Positions 54,546 to 64,000 of a stretch of DNA of 64,000 nt are shown in pieces (positions within the stretch are counted from its first letter, which is position 1; each line of letters opens with the position of its first letter). Under the pieces are notes generated by a model. The model was not told the DNA's origin. It saw only the letters and a program-made list of their open reading frames with translations, and made no database searches. The DNA is from Erodium maritimum (lineage: Eukaryota; Streptophyta; Magnoliopsida; Geraniales; Geraniaceae), in NCBI GenBank assembly GCA_963921825.1, contig OY997590.1, forward strand, positions 54,550,012 through 54,614,011. Direction: 5' to 3'. A program made the position numbers and the translations under genes.

Positions 54546-55586
54546 GAAAGTGCTTAGATGGCCGCCGTGATCGGGGGTGTGATGACCCAAGTAGCAGTTG
54601 CATCTAAGTTTGTAACTGAAAATCTCCTAAGGTGGTTGCTACTTTTTTCGAGTCATATTTTACTTATCAACTTGAACTGTTATACCATCATGGAAGTTAA
54701 ATCACACCAAATTCACGTATACTTGTCTCGCATGCACGATTCATCTTACATTGCTTGTTCTCTTGTTTTATGTGCTTAATGCATGCTCCTCCTAATTTGT
54801 GACAATCCATCTCTGCCTCGTCACTGTAATTCTCTTTAGGAGTCGTGGTTGCTCCACCCTCAACTACACTCACCAGAAAGTTTGTGTGAGCGAACATGTA
54901 TAATATAATAAAAGGAATAAATAAACACTAATCTAGGGTAGTGCTGCTTTAAGATAGAGCGTTTTTAGACTTGGGGTACCCACCGTTTCTTTGTGTGATC
55001 GGCGGGTTCTTACCGTTATATTACTTGTTAAATTGATGACATGTACATATTCATCTCTTTGAGTAAAGCGGGGCTTGTGCAATCAGTGATTAGGTGGGGG
55101 AGAAGGATTAGGGGAGGCCAAGCACAAGATGTTTAATTTAATAAGGAAGAAATGGCGACATAAGGAGTACGTTAAGAAAATGGAATTTAATTTAGAAAAA
55201 CACTTTGATTAGAATGTAATCCCATCGTAGAAAGATTCACTCAAAACTCTCGTGGTCATACGTAGCCATCCCAGATCGACTTCGATTCATTACTTCTTTG
55301 AATTGACTTGTTCTCAAGTGGTTTGAATTCAACTTAAATATAATTTCATAATTAGACAAAACTAAAAACATTCAAACCCAGCTTGTGTAGGTGTAATTGT
55401 CCCACTATTTATTTTTTCAAATATCCCCACTGAGTTTTGAATCTGACCCTATTAACATGAAAACTTAAGAATTTGAGTGGTCAAATAGTTGACTTTTAAA
55501 TACAACGAGGGGAAATAAAAGGCGAGCAACAGCAATGCTTCGTCTCTCATAGTTGTCATTTACAAGTTCCATTGAAGGAAATAAGG
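54546..55586. other. Intergenic, upstream of the peptide gene
   Basis: About 1 kb, AT-rich toward the right. Short frames (54,558-54,779 and 54,897-54,697) have no recognised domain. A TATA-like AAATAAAA sits at about 55,513, a possible promoter element for the peptide gene. Confidence 0.45.
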
Positions 55587-55885
55587 ATGGTCAGAACCTA
55601 CAAAGCTTTGTATATCCTCTTCTGCCTCTTCTTTATCATATCAACGACCCATCATAGTAACCTTGTTGCTGCACGAAGCTCACATGGACATGGAAAGTTT
55701 CTTCAAAACGGTACTCTCTCTCTCTCTTTACTATACACATATTCATTCATATGTAATTATTTATATCCTATGTGTTTGTAACAGATCATATTTACACGGG
55801 GAGACCGAAAGACTTGTCGAAACATAATAAAATCGGTATTAATCGACCAAATTCACCTAAATCCCCTGGCGGCCATGGTCGTTAA
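55587..55885 (+). CDS. Small secreted peptide precursor (CEP/PIP-like)
   Basis: A two-exon gene, 55,587-55,710 and 55,785-55,885, joined through a 74-base intron with GTACTC and TTGTAACAG borders; the phase is kept (AAC G|AT). The product is 74 residues. Residues 1 to about 29 form a hydrophobic signal peptide (ALYILFCLFFIIST, then a likely cut after LVAA). A basic, variable middle follows (SSHGHGKFLQNDHIYTGRPK), and the end is NRPNSPKSPGGHGR. A Pro/Ser/Gly-rich C-terminus with SPG and a GH dipeptide resembles plant post-translationally processed signals such as CEP or PIP-like peptides, whose cores end SPGxGH. It is not an exact match to either. The start ATG is the first before the signal peptide; an upstream in-frame extension lacks ATG. 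The gene has no visible neighbours within 1 kb. Function is not assigned; expression would need support. Confidence 0.6.
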
Positions 55886-56400
55886 CGTGAAAATAGTTGT
55901 TTCCAAGAGAATACGAACCATTCAAAGAATATAAACCCGTGTACATTAATTGATACGTGTATCTAAATTTAATTAATTATTTTATATGCAACCAATTATG
56001 TTCAATTGGTCTAAGTTTTTGTTGTAATACTAAGAAGGTAGAGTTACGGTTGAATGATAGAAATATGTCAAATCTTCCCTTCACATATTCAATTTACTAT
56101 TTCAGTATTTTATAATAAGTGTGATTGTGATGCATAACTGGGCAGTTCATATTTGCGTAAACAAAATCTGATGTGATGAGGCCAAGTGCTCCAATCCTCA
56201 TTGGAAGTGTGGACTAATTGACCATGTCAGCTGGAAGAGATCGTAAAAGGGATTGATTCATAATTCATCTTTCTTGTATATGTCTAATATAAGTTGACAT
56301 AAACTGTGAAGGTGTTAAGAATCAAACAATAAGTTGATGACTATTGTTAAATTATAAACGACTTGTAATACCGTAGGAAAATAAACTATTACACTCTTGT
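55886..56400. other. Intergenic, AT-rich
   Basis: The first part is probably the peptide gene's 3' UTR. No other gene or repeat is recognised. Confidence 0.45.
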
Positions 56401-57219
56401 CGTGTATAGAAGTAGGTTTGTCCTTGTGAGGTAGGTGAGTGATCTTGGGGCATTTGTTCTGTGTTTCATCTGTGTGTGGGGGTAACTTTTCTTTTCTTTA
56501 TCCTTCACTTGTCTGTGGGTAGAATTTAGGTGGTCTCTTGAGGGTTTTATTTGTCATTGTAATTTTGTTCAGTTTAGAGTTGCTGAGTACTTGTTACTCT
56601 GGTTTGGGTAAACTCCCTTCTCTCTTGGAGCTGTCCTTCACATTTGCATCTTTGGTTCAGATCACCTTAACTTGGGGAGTCTACTTTGGTCTAGTCTCTG
56701 CTGAAGAATTTGTTGGGGAGTTAACTTTTGCTGCAGACCTCCTTTATCTGCATTACAGGTTCCGAATTGTTATTTGCTGGAGCTATTTTGTTGGGGAACT
56801 CTTGTTGCAGTTGATCCATTATCAGAATGAGGGATTTTATTTTTGTGACTGCAACAGCTCTAGTGTTTTTTAAACTAGCACCGAAGCTCTTTTTAGTAGA
56901 CTTTGTAGAGAGTTTGGTTTGGTAAGTTTGGGGACTAAATAAGCCTAGGGAAGTTGGGGTGTATCACTGAAGGTTTATCACAGAAGATGGGTTTGACATC
57001 TTTGCTAGTTTGGTTTTCAACACTATAAGTGGAATTGTTGTACTTTAAGGGTTGTCTTGAAACACAAGCATCCTTCAAAAGAAGGGTTTAAATTAGTTTG
57101 GAATGAGTTTTGGTTTGGGTACTCATGAGAGTTAGTACTTGTACTATTCTCTTGTTCTTTTCTACAATTTGTAGAATTGATACATCAATAATAATTTGCT
57201 GATAAAAAAAAAGTAGATG
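56400..57219 (+). mobile_element. LINE 3' region, plus strand
   Basis: Ends GATACATCAATAATAATTTG then CTGAT and an A-run of nine (57,211-57,219), the plant LINE tail pattern. The 820 bases upstream are T/G-rich like the 3' UTRs of the other LINEs; a 111-codon frame from 56,538 looks accidental. 5' edge and target duplication not found. It lies tail to tail with the next LINE fragment, 70 bases away. Confidence 0.5.
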
Positions 57220-57288
57220 CAACAACCAGAACAGAATCGATAAAAATTATCTATTCAACTGTAAGAGCATCTCTAATAATAAATAGTT

Positions 57289-57835
57289 TTTTTTTTTCTG
57301 AACGACAGTTGCGAAATTTTATTATAAATCCGAGTTCACGATACACTGGAGTGCGTCAGGTACAAAACATGACCACTGAAGAACAAGCATTGAACGAACC
57401 TCTCTGGCAAGCCAGTGGGACGCCCTGTTCGCGGTTCTTTTTACAAATTGAAGGGTAGTCCCCTCTTGTTCAGAAATAAGCTCCCGAATGTCCCTAATGA
57501 ATGTCCCAATGGGTGATACCGGTGGGTCTACCTTAGCGATTATGTTAAGGAGAATCTGGGCATCCGAGCGGATAATGATATTGGGCCCCATACTCGGAGC
57601 ATTTTTCAGAGCTGTCGCCAGGGCACATGCTTCTACCATCAGTGGTTCCCAGATCCTCGGGAGGGTACCATTTGTGGCTAGCCGGATTGTACCACTATAG
57701 TCTCTAGCAATAAGGCCCCAAGCGGACTGTTGTGTATCCTGAAAGACAGCCCCATCCACATTGATAACAACCGTACCTGAGGGTGGGTGTGTCCACTTTG
57801 CTGGCCAGGCAAGAGGTGTATGATTAGGTTGAGGG
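57289..57835 (-). pseudogene. LINE ORF2 RNase H domain and 3' tail
   Basis: The inverted A-tail is the T-run at 57,289-57,298. The frame 57,759-57,322 is an open RNase H-like domain of plant LINEs: MDGAVFQDTQQSAWGLIARD, MVEACALATALKNA, IIRSDAQILLNIIAKV and FVKRTANRASHWLARE. Asp of MDGA, Glu of VEA and Asp of SDAQ sit at the expected catalytic places. Upstream the frame continues to VVIN before the Copia LTR at 57,836 cuts it off. The rest of ORF2 is missing. Confidence 0.75.
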
Positions 57836-58525
57836 TGTTATTCTTAGTGCTCGTAGTTCAATCCTAAATGTCCAAATGTATATATCATCGTTAGCAATAA
57901 AATTAAAGGGGCTTTATATTACTTATGTGTTGGTGTAGTATATCGATGTGTGCTCTGATCTATGCCCACCATGCGAATAGAACCATAGATCGAGATAGAT
58001 CACACACGATGGGTCCCTAGTCAACAATGCTTCACTAGAAGTGACTAGTATGAAAGATGACTCTTTATGCCTTACGTTCTGTTAGTCATTGGAATGTGAT
58101 TCCGGAGTCTGATCATAGATATCATGTGGGACATGATATTGGACGACCCGACATGAATATGTGCCATAGATCAAGTCATGAACATATTCATTGTCGTAGC
58201 TTGTCATGTTTCCTTAGACCAAGGAGTCTTTGTGATCGATATGCAATAAACAACTGAGTTTGACCTGAGCCTAACGTTGTTCGTAACAGGGCTTCCATAA
58301 CGGACAAGATGGGCTTGGCGATGGATTGCATGAGTGCCACTAAAGACGGCTAAGGGATTTATCCCTCATACTACGGTATGGGAAAGATATCGGTTCTCGG
58401 TCGCTTGATCGAGAGTGATTAAAAGAATAGCATGGCCATGCACATGATACTGGGTATCATATATTCAGTCATCTCACATATCAAGGAACAGTGATTGAGA
58501 ATAATAAGGATGACGGCTCTATGCC
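57836..58525 (+). mobile_element. Copia-type LTR, 5' part
   Basis: Begins TGTTATTCTTAGTGC and matches the first 690 bases of the LTR at 12,434-14,120 at high similarity, up to GGATGACGGCTCTATGCC, where it gives way to gypsy sequence. It cuts the LINE RNase H fragment. A partial fossil. Confidence 0.8.
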
Positions 58526-59007
58526 GAAAACGTGGTGCGAACTAATAAGTAACAGATTAACGACTTAAACAAAACGCAAGTTCAAAAGCAGCACCTATAA
58601 CTAAAAGTAATAAAACCAAAACGAGTCAAAAACAAGTCTCAAATAAAAGGAAAGCACGACTCCACGGTCAAATAAAAGTAACTTCCGGACTCTCGCTAGT
58701 CCCAAGTTCCACGATGTCCTCTACTCCAAAACGTGCTCGAAATCATGAGCGATCCCACGATCGGAGTCCTGTCTCTCTGCCCGTGAATCGGTGATAGCAT
58801 ACACCCGACCCTGCCGCAACGGAGGTTCGCCTCTCGGAGGTGGTGGAAGTGCCACCTGCGGCGTAGCTCTCTACCTCGGCGCTGGCGTGCTCGCTGCCTG
58901 AAGCGAAGCTCTCTGTGCCTGAGTTTGTCGCTGCTGGAACTGAGGCGACTGCCCAGTCTGCGACTGCTGAGGTCGCGGAGCCGACATCTCTCCAACTCGG
59001 TCGGGGC
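58526..59007 (-). mobile_element. Gypsy internal fragment, inverted
   Basis: About 480 bases that are the reverse complement of 63,045-63,540 (gag end and the sequence after it; shared block GAGCACGCTTTGGAGTAGAG with small differences). It belongs to the same non-autonomous gypsy lineage as the element at 59,013. A fossil fragment without LTRs of its own here. Confidence 0.75.
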
Positions 59008-59012
59008 ATCTG

Positions 59013-61836
59013 TGTAAAGACCATTCCGGTTAAAAAGGATAAGTTTTTAATTTAATCGCTTGGTAATGTCGTGGTTGGAAAACGGATCGAAATTCGTTAA
59101 CTTTTGAAAAAAAAGGAAAAAAAGGGGTAAAGGGCTGGGCTGGACTGGACTGGGCGGACCAAACCCGACCAGCAGATCCGGCTCGAGTCAGGCCAACCCG
59201 TCTCAGCTTCCTCGCTTTGGGCCGTGAGAGCCAAAGCCCACGAGGCCCGTTTGCATTTCCGGCATGGGTTATTTATACCCCACTTTAGGGTTTTGAACCC
59301 TCATTTCTTGCCTTCTTCTTCTTCTTCTCGCGCAGTCCCGACCCCCTCTCTCCCTCGCTCAGCCGCCCCTCTCCCTTTGACCCTTTCCGTCCAGCTCTTG
59401 TTCGCCGGCCACGTTCTCGTCTCTGACCTCCTCTCCCAATCCCCTCTCCCGACCATCTCTCCCTCTACTTCCTCTCACCAACCGAAGTCGACCCTCGACC
59501 TCTCTCTCCACCTCACCTCTTCCCTCCCGTGTTCGACTCCAACCACCACCACCTTCGACCGCGCGTAGCCGAGCCCTCGTCGCCGCCGTGCACGTCCAGA
59601 GACGAGGCGGGCTCGCCGGCGCGCTCACCAGATCCGGGACGGAACCGTCGAGTTCGTCCAGATCTGAGGCGAGCGAGACCACGCCGTGCTCCCCCGGTCC
59701 CACGGCTGTAACCACCGCCCGTCGCCGTCGTTTTTCCCTACGGTGAGCGTCGCACTGTGAGGCCTCGGCCGGTTTTGTCACCGCTGGTGGTTGGAATCTG
59801 ACCCGGCACCTTCTTCTTCCCTTTTCTTTCTTCTTTTATTTTTTTTCGGAGCATTTTTTTGGTTCTGGACGTTTGGAAACAAAATAATTAAGGAAATTAA
59901 AAGAAAAAGAAAGAAAACAGAATTAAATCAAAAAGGGTTTAAAATCAGATTTGAATTAAGACGGATTTTGGACTGTTGAACGAACTTGGAACCACGGACG
60001 AATAAACCAGACTGTTGAAACGGACTTACAACGGGATTAAAAGTGGGAACGCTGTTTTTAGACACCTCGGGAACCGTGCCTCGGGATCCATACATTTGGG
60101 AATCGTGAATCGGAACACACGTATTGGGAAACGTGCCTTGGGACCCATGCATTGGAAACAGTGCCTTAGAACTCGTGCATTGAGATCCGTGTCTCGGGAT
60201 CCGTGCAGTGGGAACCGTGCCTCAGGAAACATGCACCGGGTTTTGCACTCGGGGCTCGGGTACTCGAACCCGATTCGTAGTATAGTTCCTTCTTTTGGAC
60301 CGTTCGTGACTTTAAATTAACCTTGGAACCGTTTTTAATTGTGACTTTCCGTGTTAATTTAGAGTCTGGCTTCGATCGTAGAGAAGACCGGAGGTAGCGA
60401 GCCAGGACGTCAGCAGCTAGGAGACATAGCTGTCGGTTCTTCTTAAGGTAGGGAACGTAGCGGATACCGGTTCAATTGCGGAAAGTTACTAGTATGCCTA
60501 TAGGTCGTTTTTATTTAATTCGAACTGTTAGAACTACATGATTAGGACGCGAGGAACGAGTGAATTGAGGGATAGCTTACGTGGCATGTCGAGCCGTAAG
60601 TTTGGGATTGTCGTGATGGTAGAAATGCATGCGGGCCATGACGAGCCCTTAGGTTGTGTGTTGTTTGAATTGCCTTGATTTGATTGAAATGCACGCTGTG
60701 TGATTGTAGTTATGTTAGATCGAGAAGCATGTTGTAGTATTACTCGGTGTAGTGTGTTGTGGTTATTCTTGGACAAGTGTGCCATGCGTGTTATGACGTG
60801 AATCATTACTTGTGAAATGGTCGGGTCGTTGATAGACCGACGTGACTGGTTTTGGTAAGATTGTTGGGCTTGGTAAGCCGTGTTTGAATTATGGCATTAC
60901 GATGCGTGTTATTATCTTGATGTGTGTTCCACGAGGAGTTGTATTTCGGTATGGTACCTACGACCGAGGGGGTACGCCGGTGTAGGGTAGTACCTAGGCC
61001 GACGGTGTGGTCCCACGTATGCACGGTCCCCCGGGTAGTGGTTCCGGTACGATACCTACATCGAGGGGGTATTCCGATGTGGGATATCTAGACCGACGGT
61101 TTGTGTTGACACTTGGTGTCGTGTTTTGGCTCTAGGAGTCGTTCCCCGAAGGAGTGCCGGGAAGGTGTCTAGGCCGATGGAGATTCCGGTGTGACGTATT
61201 GTGATTGTGCCCCGATTGTTTTCCGGGAAGATACCTAGGCCGATGCTGTGTGTTCCAGTGTGATATGATAGAGTCGGGCCGTGGACAGCCGACGGAGTAG
61301 GGGACTGCGGTACGGGACGTGTTTGTGATTTTACTATTTACTTTGTGCTTGATGACCTGTTAAGTGATGTGGTTACAATTTGTGCTTGTTAGTTTGAGTA
61401 TGTTTGTGAGTGTGGTTTGGTCTTGAGTTGAGGATTGTGGTTACGAGTTCCATTGAAAATTAGTTGTGTGTTGTGCTAGTATGCCCTAATTGGACGGTTA
61501 CCCGTGGTGGTGAGCGCTTGCTTATAACCTTAACTACTTTTCCTGTTGAGCGAAAGCTCACCCCCTTATCTTGTTGTTTTTCAGGTCCTGAGCGGGTTGT
61601 GTACTGGCTGGATGCTCGACGCTTGGGAGCTTGCGAGGGTCCTAGGCTAGTAGTCTAGAGATGTACCGTTATCTTTTGAACTGTTTTACCGTTGTTTTTA
61701 CCGAGTTGTGACTCACGATGTTGTTCAGAGTTTTAAACTTTTATTCGAGACTTGTTTTGGCTTTACTTTCATTTAAAATTATTATTGTTTTAGTTCACGT
61801 CTCGAGTCCGGTGGAAACCGGATTTGGGGTGTGACA
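59013..61836 (+). repeat. 5' LTR of the LARD-like gypsy element
   Basis: 2,824 bp. Shares its 3' end and the repeated GTACCTA...GGTGTAGGGTAG-type blocks (60,950-61,300) with the other gypsy LTRs here. Contains many GGAACCGTGCCTCGGGA-type short repeats at 60,050-60,240. Confidence 0.85.
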
Positions 61837-63863
61837 ATTTGGTATCAGAGCCTGGTCTCATTTGAAATTGTTTTTAAAACCTCGGACCATACATCAATTA
61901 GGTGGGTAGAGCTAGGCTGTCAAGTTCGGTGTGTCGCTTACGCAATTCGGAGATGACCTAAGCGTATAAACGAGACGAAGAGAGTCTTGGTTTGGTAGTT
62001 GCTTGAATTGTTGTGTGCTTTGATGTATGTTTATGCTGTGCAGGTTGGGTTTTGAATGTCCTGCATAAGCGGATGGTTAGTGCAATTTACGAACGGGTCA
62101 TGCCCGATTTTCTGCAGAAACTAAAGTGTATGTACCATCACGGTTTGGCTATATGGGCCACTATAGCCGGATGTGAATGGGGGGATATCAAGTGGTTGTA
62201 ACGACACGATATCGACTTGAATGTTATGGTGAAAATTGATCATGCTAAAAAGTTTAACTCCAAGTTATTGTTGCCTAATGTGAACTATTCGTGTGATATA
62301 AACTGTGAATTGTGTGACTTGTGTGTAAACTCGCTGGCTGTATAGTTGAATTGTGTGACGCACTAATGTGCGAACTTCTCTGTTTGGGTGTTATTGTGTG
62401 ACTATACTACTATACTTAGTATATTATTAGTACGAGTGTGACTGTTGTTCTGTGTGTGGCGTTAGTATTCTAAGTGTGTTGTTCTTTCCGAGTTAAGAAA
62501 CTGAACTCGTGCGTTATCCGTTCAGAATTTTGTGACATGGCACGAACTTACGATCCACGAATTACCAGGAGACGGCCCGCTAGAGGCCGAGGAAGATCAC
62601 CGACCGCTAGGTCGGCGGGGGCGACTAGTGCCCGGGGTGCGCCCGTTGAGGGGCACGAAAGGGCAGAGACAGCCCAGACGGCGGCTCTAGAGGAGCTGAC
62701 CCGCACTGTTCAGGGATTGGTAGACCAGGTCTTGGCTGTGGAGCGGCGCTTTCATGAGTTAGCCAGAGTACGAGAGGTCAGGCCGAGGCCGACCAGTTTC
62801 ATAATGCCATCCGAGTCTCGGGATCCGAGTAGGCATAGGACCTCGGGATGGTTCCAGCCTCAGACCCGGTTGAGAGGGCGCACATGTTTTCGGTGTAGAC
62901 AGCAGTGCCACGTAGCTCGAGAGTGTCCGGGGAGCGGACCAGTGGATCGCCTTGCGACCAGACCTGGGAGAGGACAGAGTATTGGGCCATCGTTATGCCA
63001 CCAGTGCGGACGGTCTGGGAACTTTGCGGCTAGATGTCCCGAACGAGTTGGAGAGATGTCGGCTCAGCGACCTCAGCAGTCGCAGACTGGGCAGTCGCCT
63101 TAGTTCCAGCAGGGACAGACTCAGGCACAGACAGCTCCGCGTCAGGCAGCGAGCGCGCCAGCGCCGAGGTAGAGAGCTGCGCCGCAGGTGGCACTTCCAC
63201 CACCTCCGAGAGGCGGACCTCCGTTGTGGCAGGGTCGAGTGTATGTTGTCACCGATTCACGGCCAGAGAGACAAGACTCCGATCATGGGATCGCTCATGA
63301 TTTCGAGCACGCTTTGGAGTAGAGGACGTCGTGGAACTTGGGACTAGCGAGAGTCCGGAAGTTACTTTTGTTTGACTGCAGAGTCGTACTTTCGATTTTG
63401 AGACTTTTTTTTGACTCGTTTTGGTTTTATTACTTTTAGTTATTGGTGCTGCTTTTGAACTTGCGTTTCCTTTAAGTCGTTTTCTGTTTTTCTTTATTCG
63501 CGCCCCGAGTTCGTCCAAGTACTAATGTTGGGACGAAACATTAGAATTGTGTTCTTTGGCACGCTAGTTGAGGGTGCGGCGGTGCCGACTAGTGACGGTC
63601 GTGAGTGAGAAAGTTAAGAGGACCGCAGAAATACATGTACGCAGCCAGAACGGCTAGGGGAGGTGGCTAAGTGTCGATGAGAGCAGAGTGGCGCAGCGAA
63701 AGCGTGGTGGACTTCTTTCGTTTTGTTGTGTGCGCGATACTTGGTTAAGTGAAGTGAGTAGTCGAGGAGAAGTAACGGAGGGTTGGATCCGCTTTAAGTG
63801 CGGTGTGAGTTTTGTTCTGGTATGATACCTATACCGACGGACGGTTACGGTATAGGATATCTC
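59013..63863 (+). mobile_element. Ty3/gypsy element, LARD-like, no 3' LTR seen
   Basis: The 5' LTR is 59,013-61,836 (TGTAAAGACC...GGTGTGACA), followed by the primer site TGGTATCAGAGCC at 61,839. A gag-like frame starts near 62,537 and has two CCHC knuckles (CFRCRQQCHVAREC near 62,890 and CHQCGRSGNFAARC near 63,000). No RT, RNase H or integrase is seen up to 63.86 kb, and what follows gag is shared with the fragment at 58,526-59,007, so this looks like a non-autonomous (LARD-like) lineage. A possible target copy ATCTG precedes the LTR; its partner would lie outside the window. A broken fossil. The boundary at 63,863 is set by the next LTR end. Confidence 0.75.
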
Positions 63864-64000
63864 TGTTGGGTCTTGAGGTAGGGTTGGAGATGAACCAACT
63901 CGCTGTCAAGAATGGTTTTTTGCGTTCAGACTTGAGGACTATCCTCAAAATTCTGTACCAGTCCAAATAGTTTGTCCCATTTAGCTTGACCCTGTCAAGA
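63864..64000 (-). mobile_element. Copia-type LTR end, antisense, runs off window
   Basis: Begins TGTTGGGTCTTGAGGTAGGG, the reverse complement of the Copia LTR 3' end at 14,120, and matches for about 40 bases before diverging. It is probably an antisense LTR of a related family that continues beyond the window. Confidence 0.5.

Noticed and set aside
57322-57759. Stand-alone host RNase H gene
   Set aside because: The frame runs into a LINE A-tail and is cut at its 5' side by a Copia LTR; it is the LINE RNase H domain.

Overview
This window looks like a piece of a eudicot nuclear genome. The host genes have plant-type introns and encode plant families: a TTM1/TTM2-like triphosphate tunnel metalloenzyme, a PRX11-like class III peroxidase, a proteasome-assembly-chaperone-like protein and a small secreted peptide. 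Everything else is dense, nested plant transposon sequence. I recognised families from remembered motifs only; no search was run.

Layout. 1-2.2 kb: 5' part of the TTM gene (minus strand). 2.4-2.9 kb: a foldback element. 3.0-4.6 kb: LINE-like element with an RRM ORF1 (minus). 5.05 to about 8.2 kb: antisense long LTR of a Ty3/gypsy element with 68-bp hairpin repeats. About 8.3-11.5 kb: LINE ORF1 (DUF4283-like domain plus CCHC knuckle) split by a hAT element that itself holds a Mutator-type MITE. 11.8-15.1 kb: a related LINE in opposite orientation, split by a Copia-type solo LTR. 15.3-20.06 kb: a LINE inserted in another LINE, the inner one holding a hAT MITE.

20.8-41.3 kb is one old minus-strand LINE ORF2. 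Its RT is split by a PIF/Harbinger element (20,987-23,385), and its endonuclease and RT are separated by a 16.3-kb Mutator-like element (23,931-40,205). That element contains a 10.75-kb Ty3/gypsy chromovirus with matching 5-bp target duplications, and a 3.8-kb run of six palindromic elements joined only by TA microsatellites (36,090-39,897). The run is the most unusual structure here: several families with similar ends appear to have used the same (TA)n target.

41.9-46.7 kb is a host-gene island: peroxidase and proteasome chaperone, both minus strand. 47-54.5 kb: LINE remnants with a clean gypsy solo LTR (48,734-51,697, TSD CCGGT) and a Copia-like LTR. 55.59-55.89 kb: a two-exon gene for a 74-residue secreted peptide precursor. 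56.4-64 kb: tail-to-tail LINE ends, a Copia LTR fragment, an inverted gypsy internal fragment, and a gypsy element with LTR, primer site and gag-like region that reaches about 63.86 kb, followed by an antisense Copia-type LTR end.

The host genes show no shared pathway; they are neighbours separated by repeats. The transposon layers record an order of insertion that can be read from target-site duplications.
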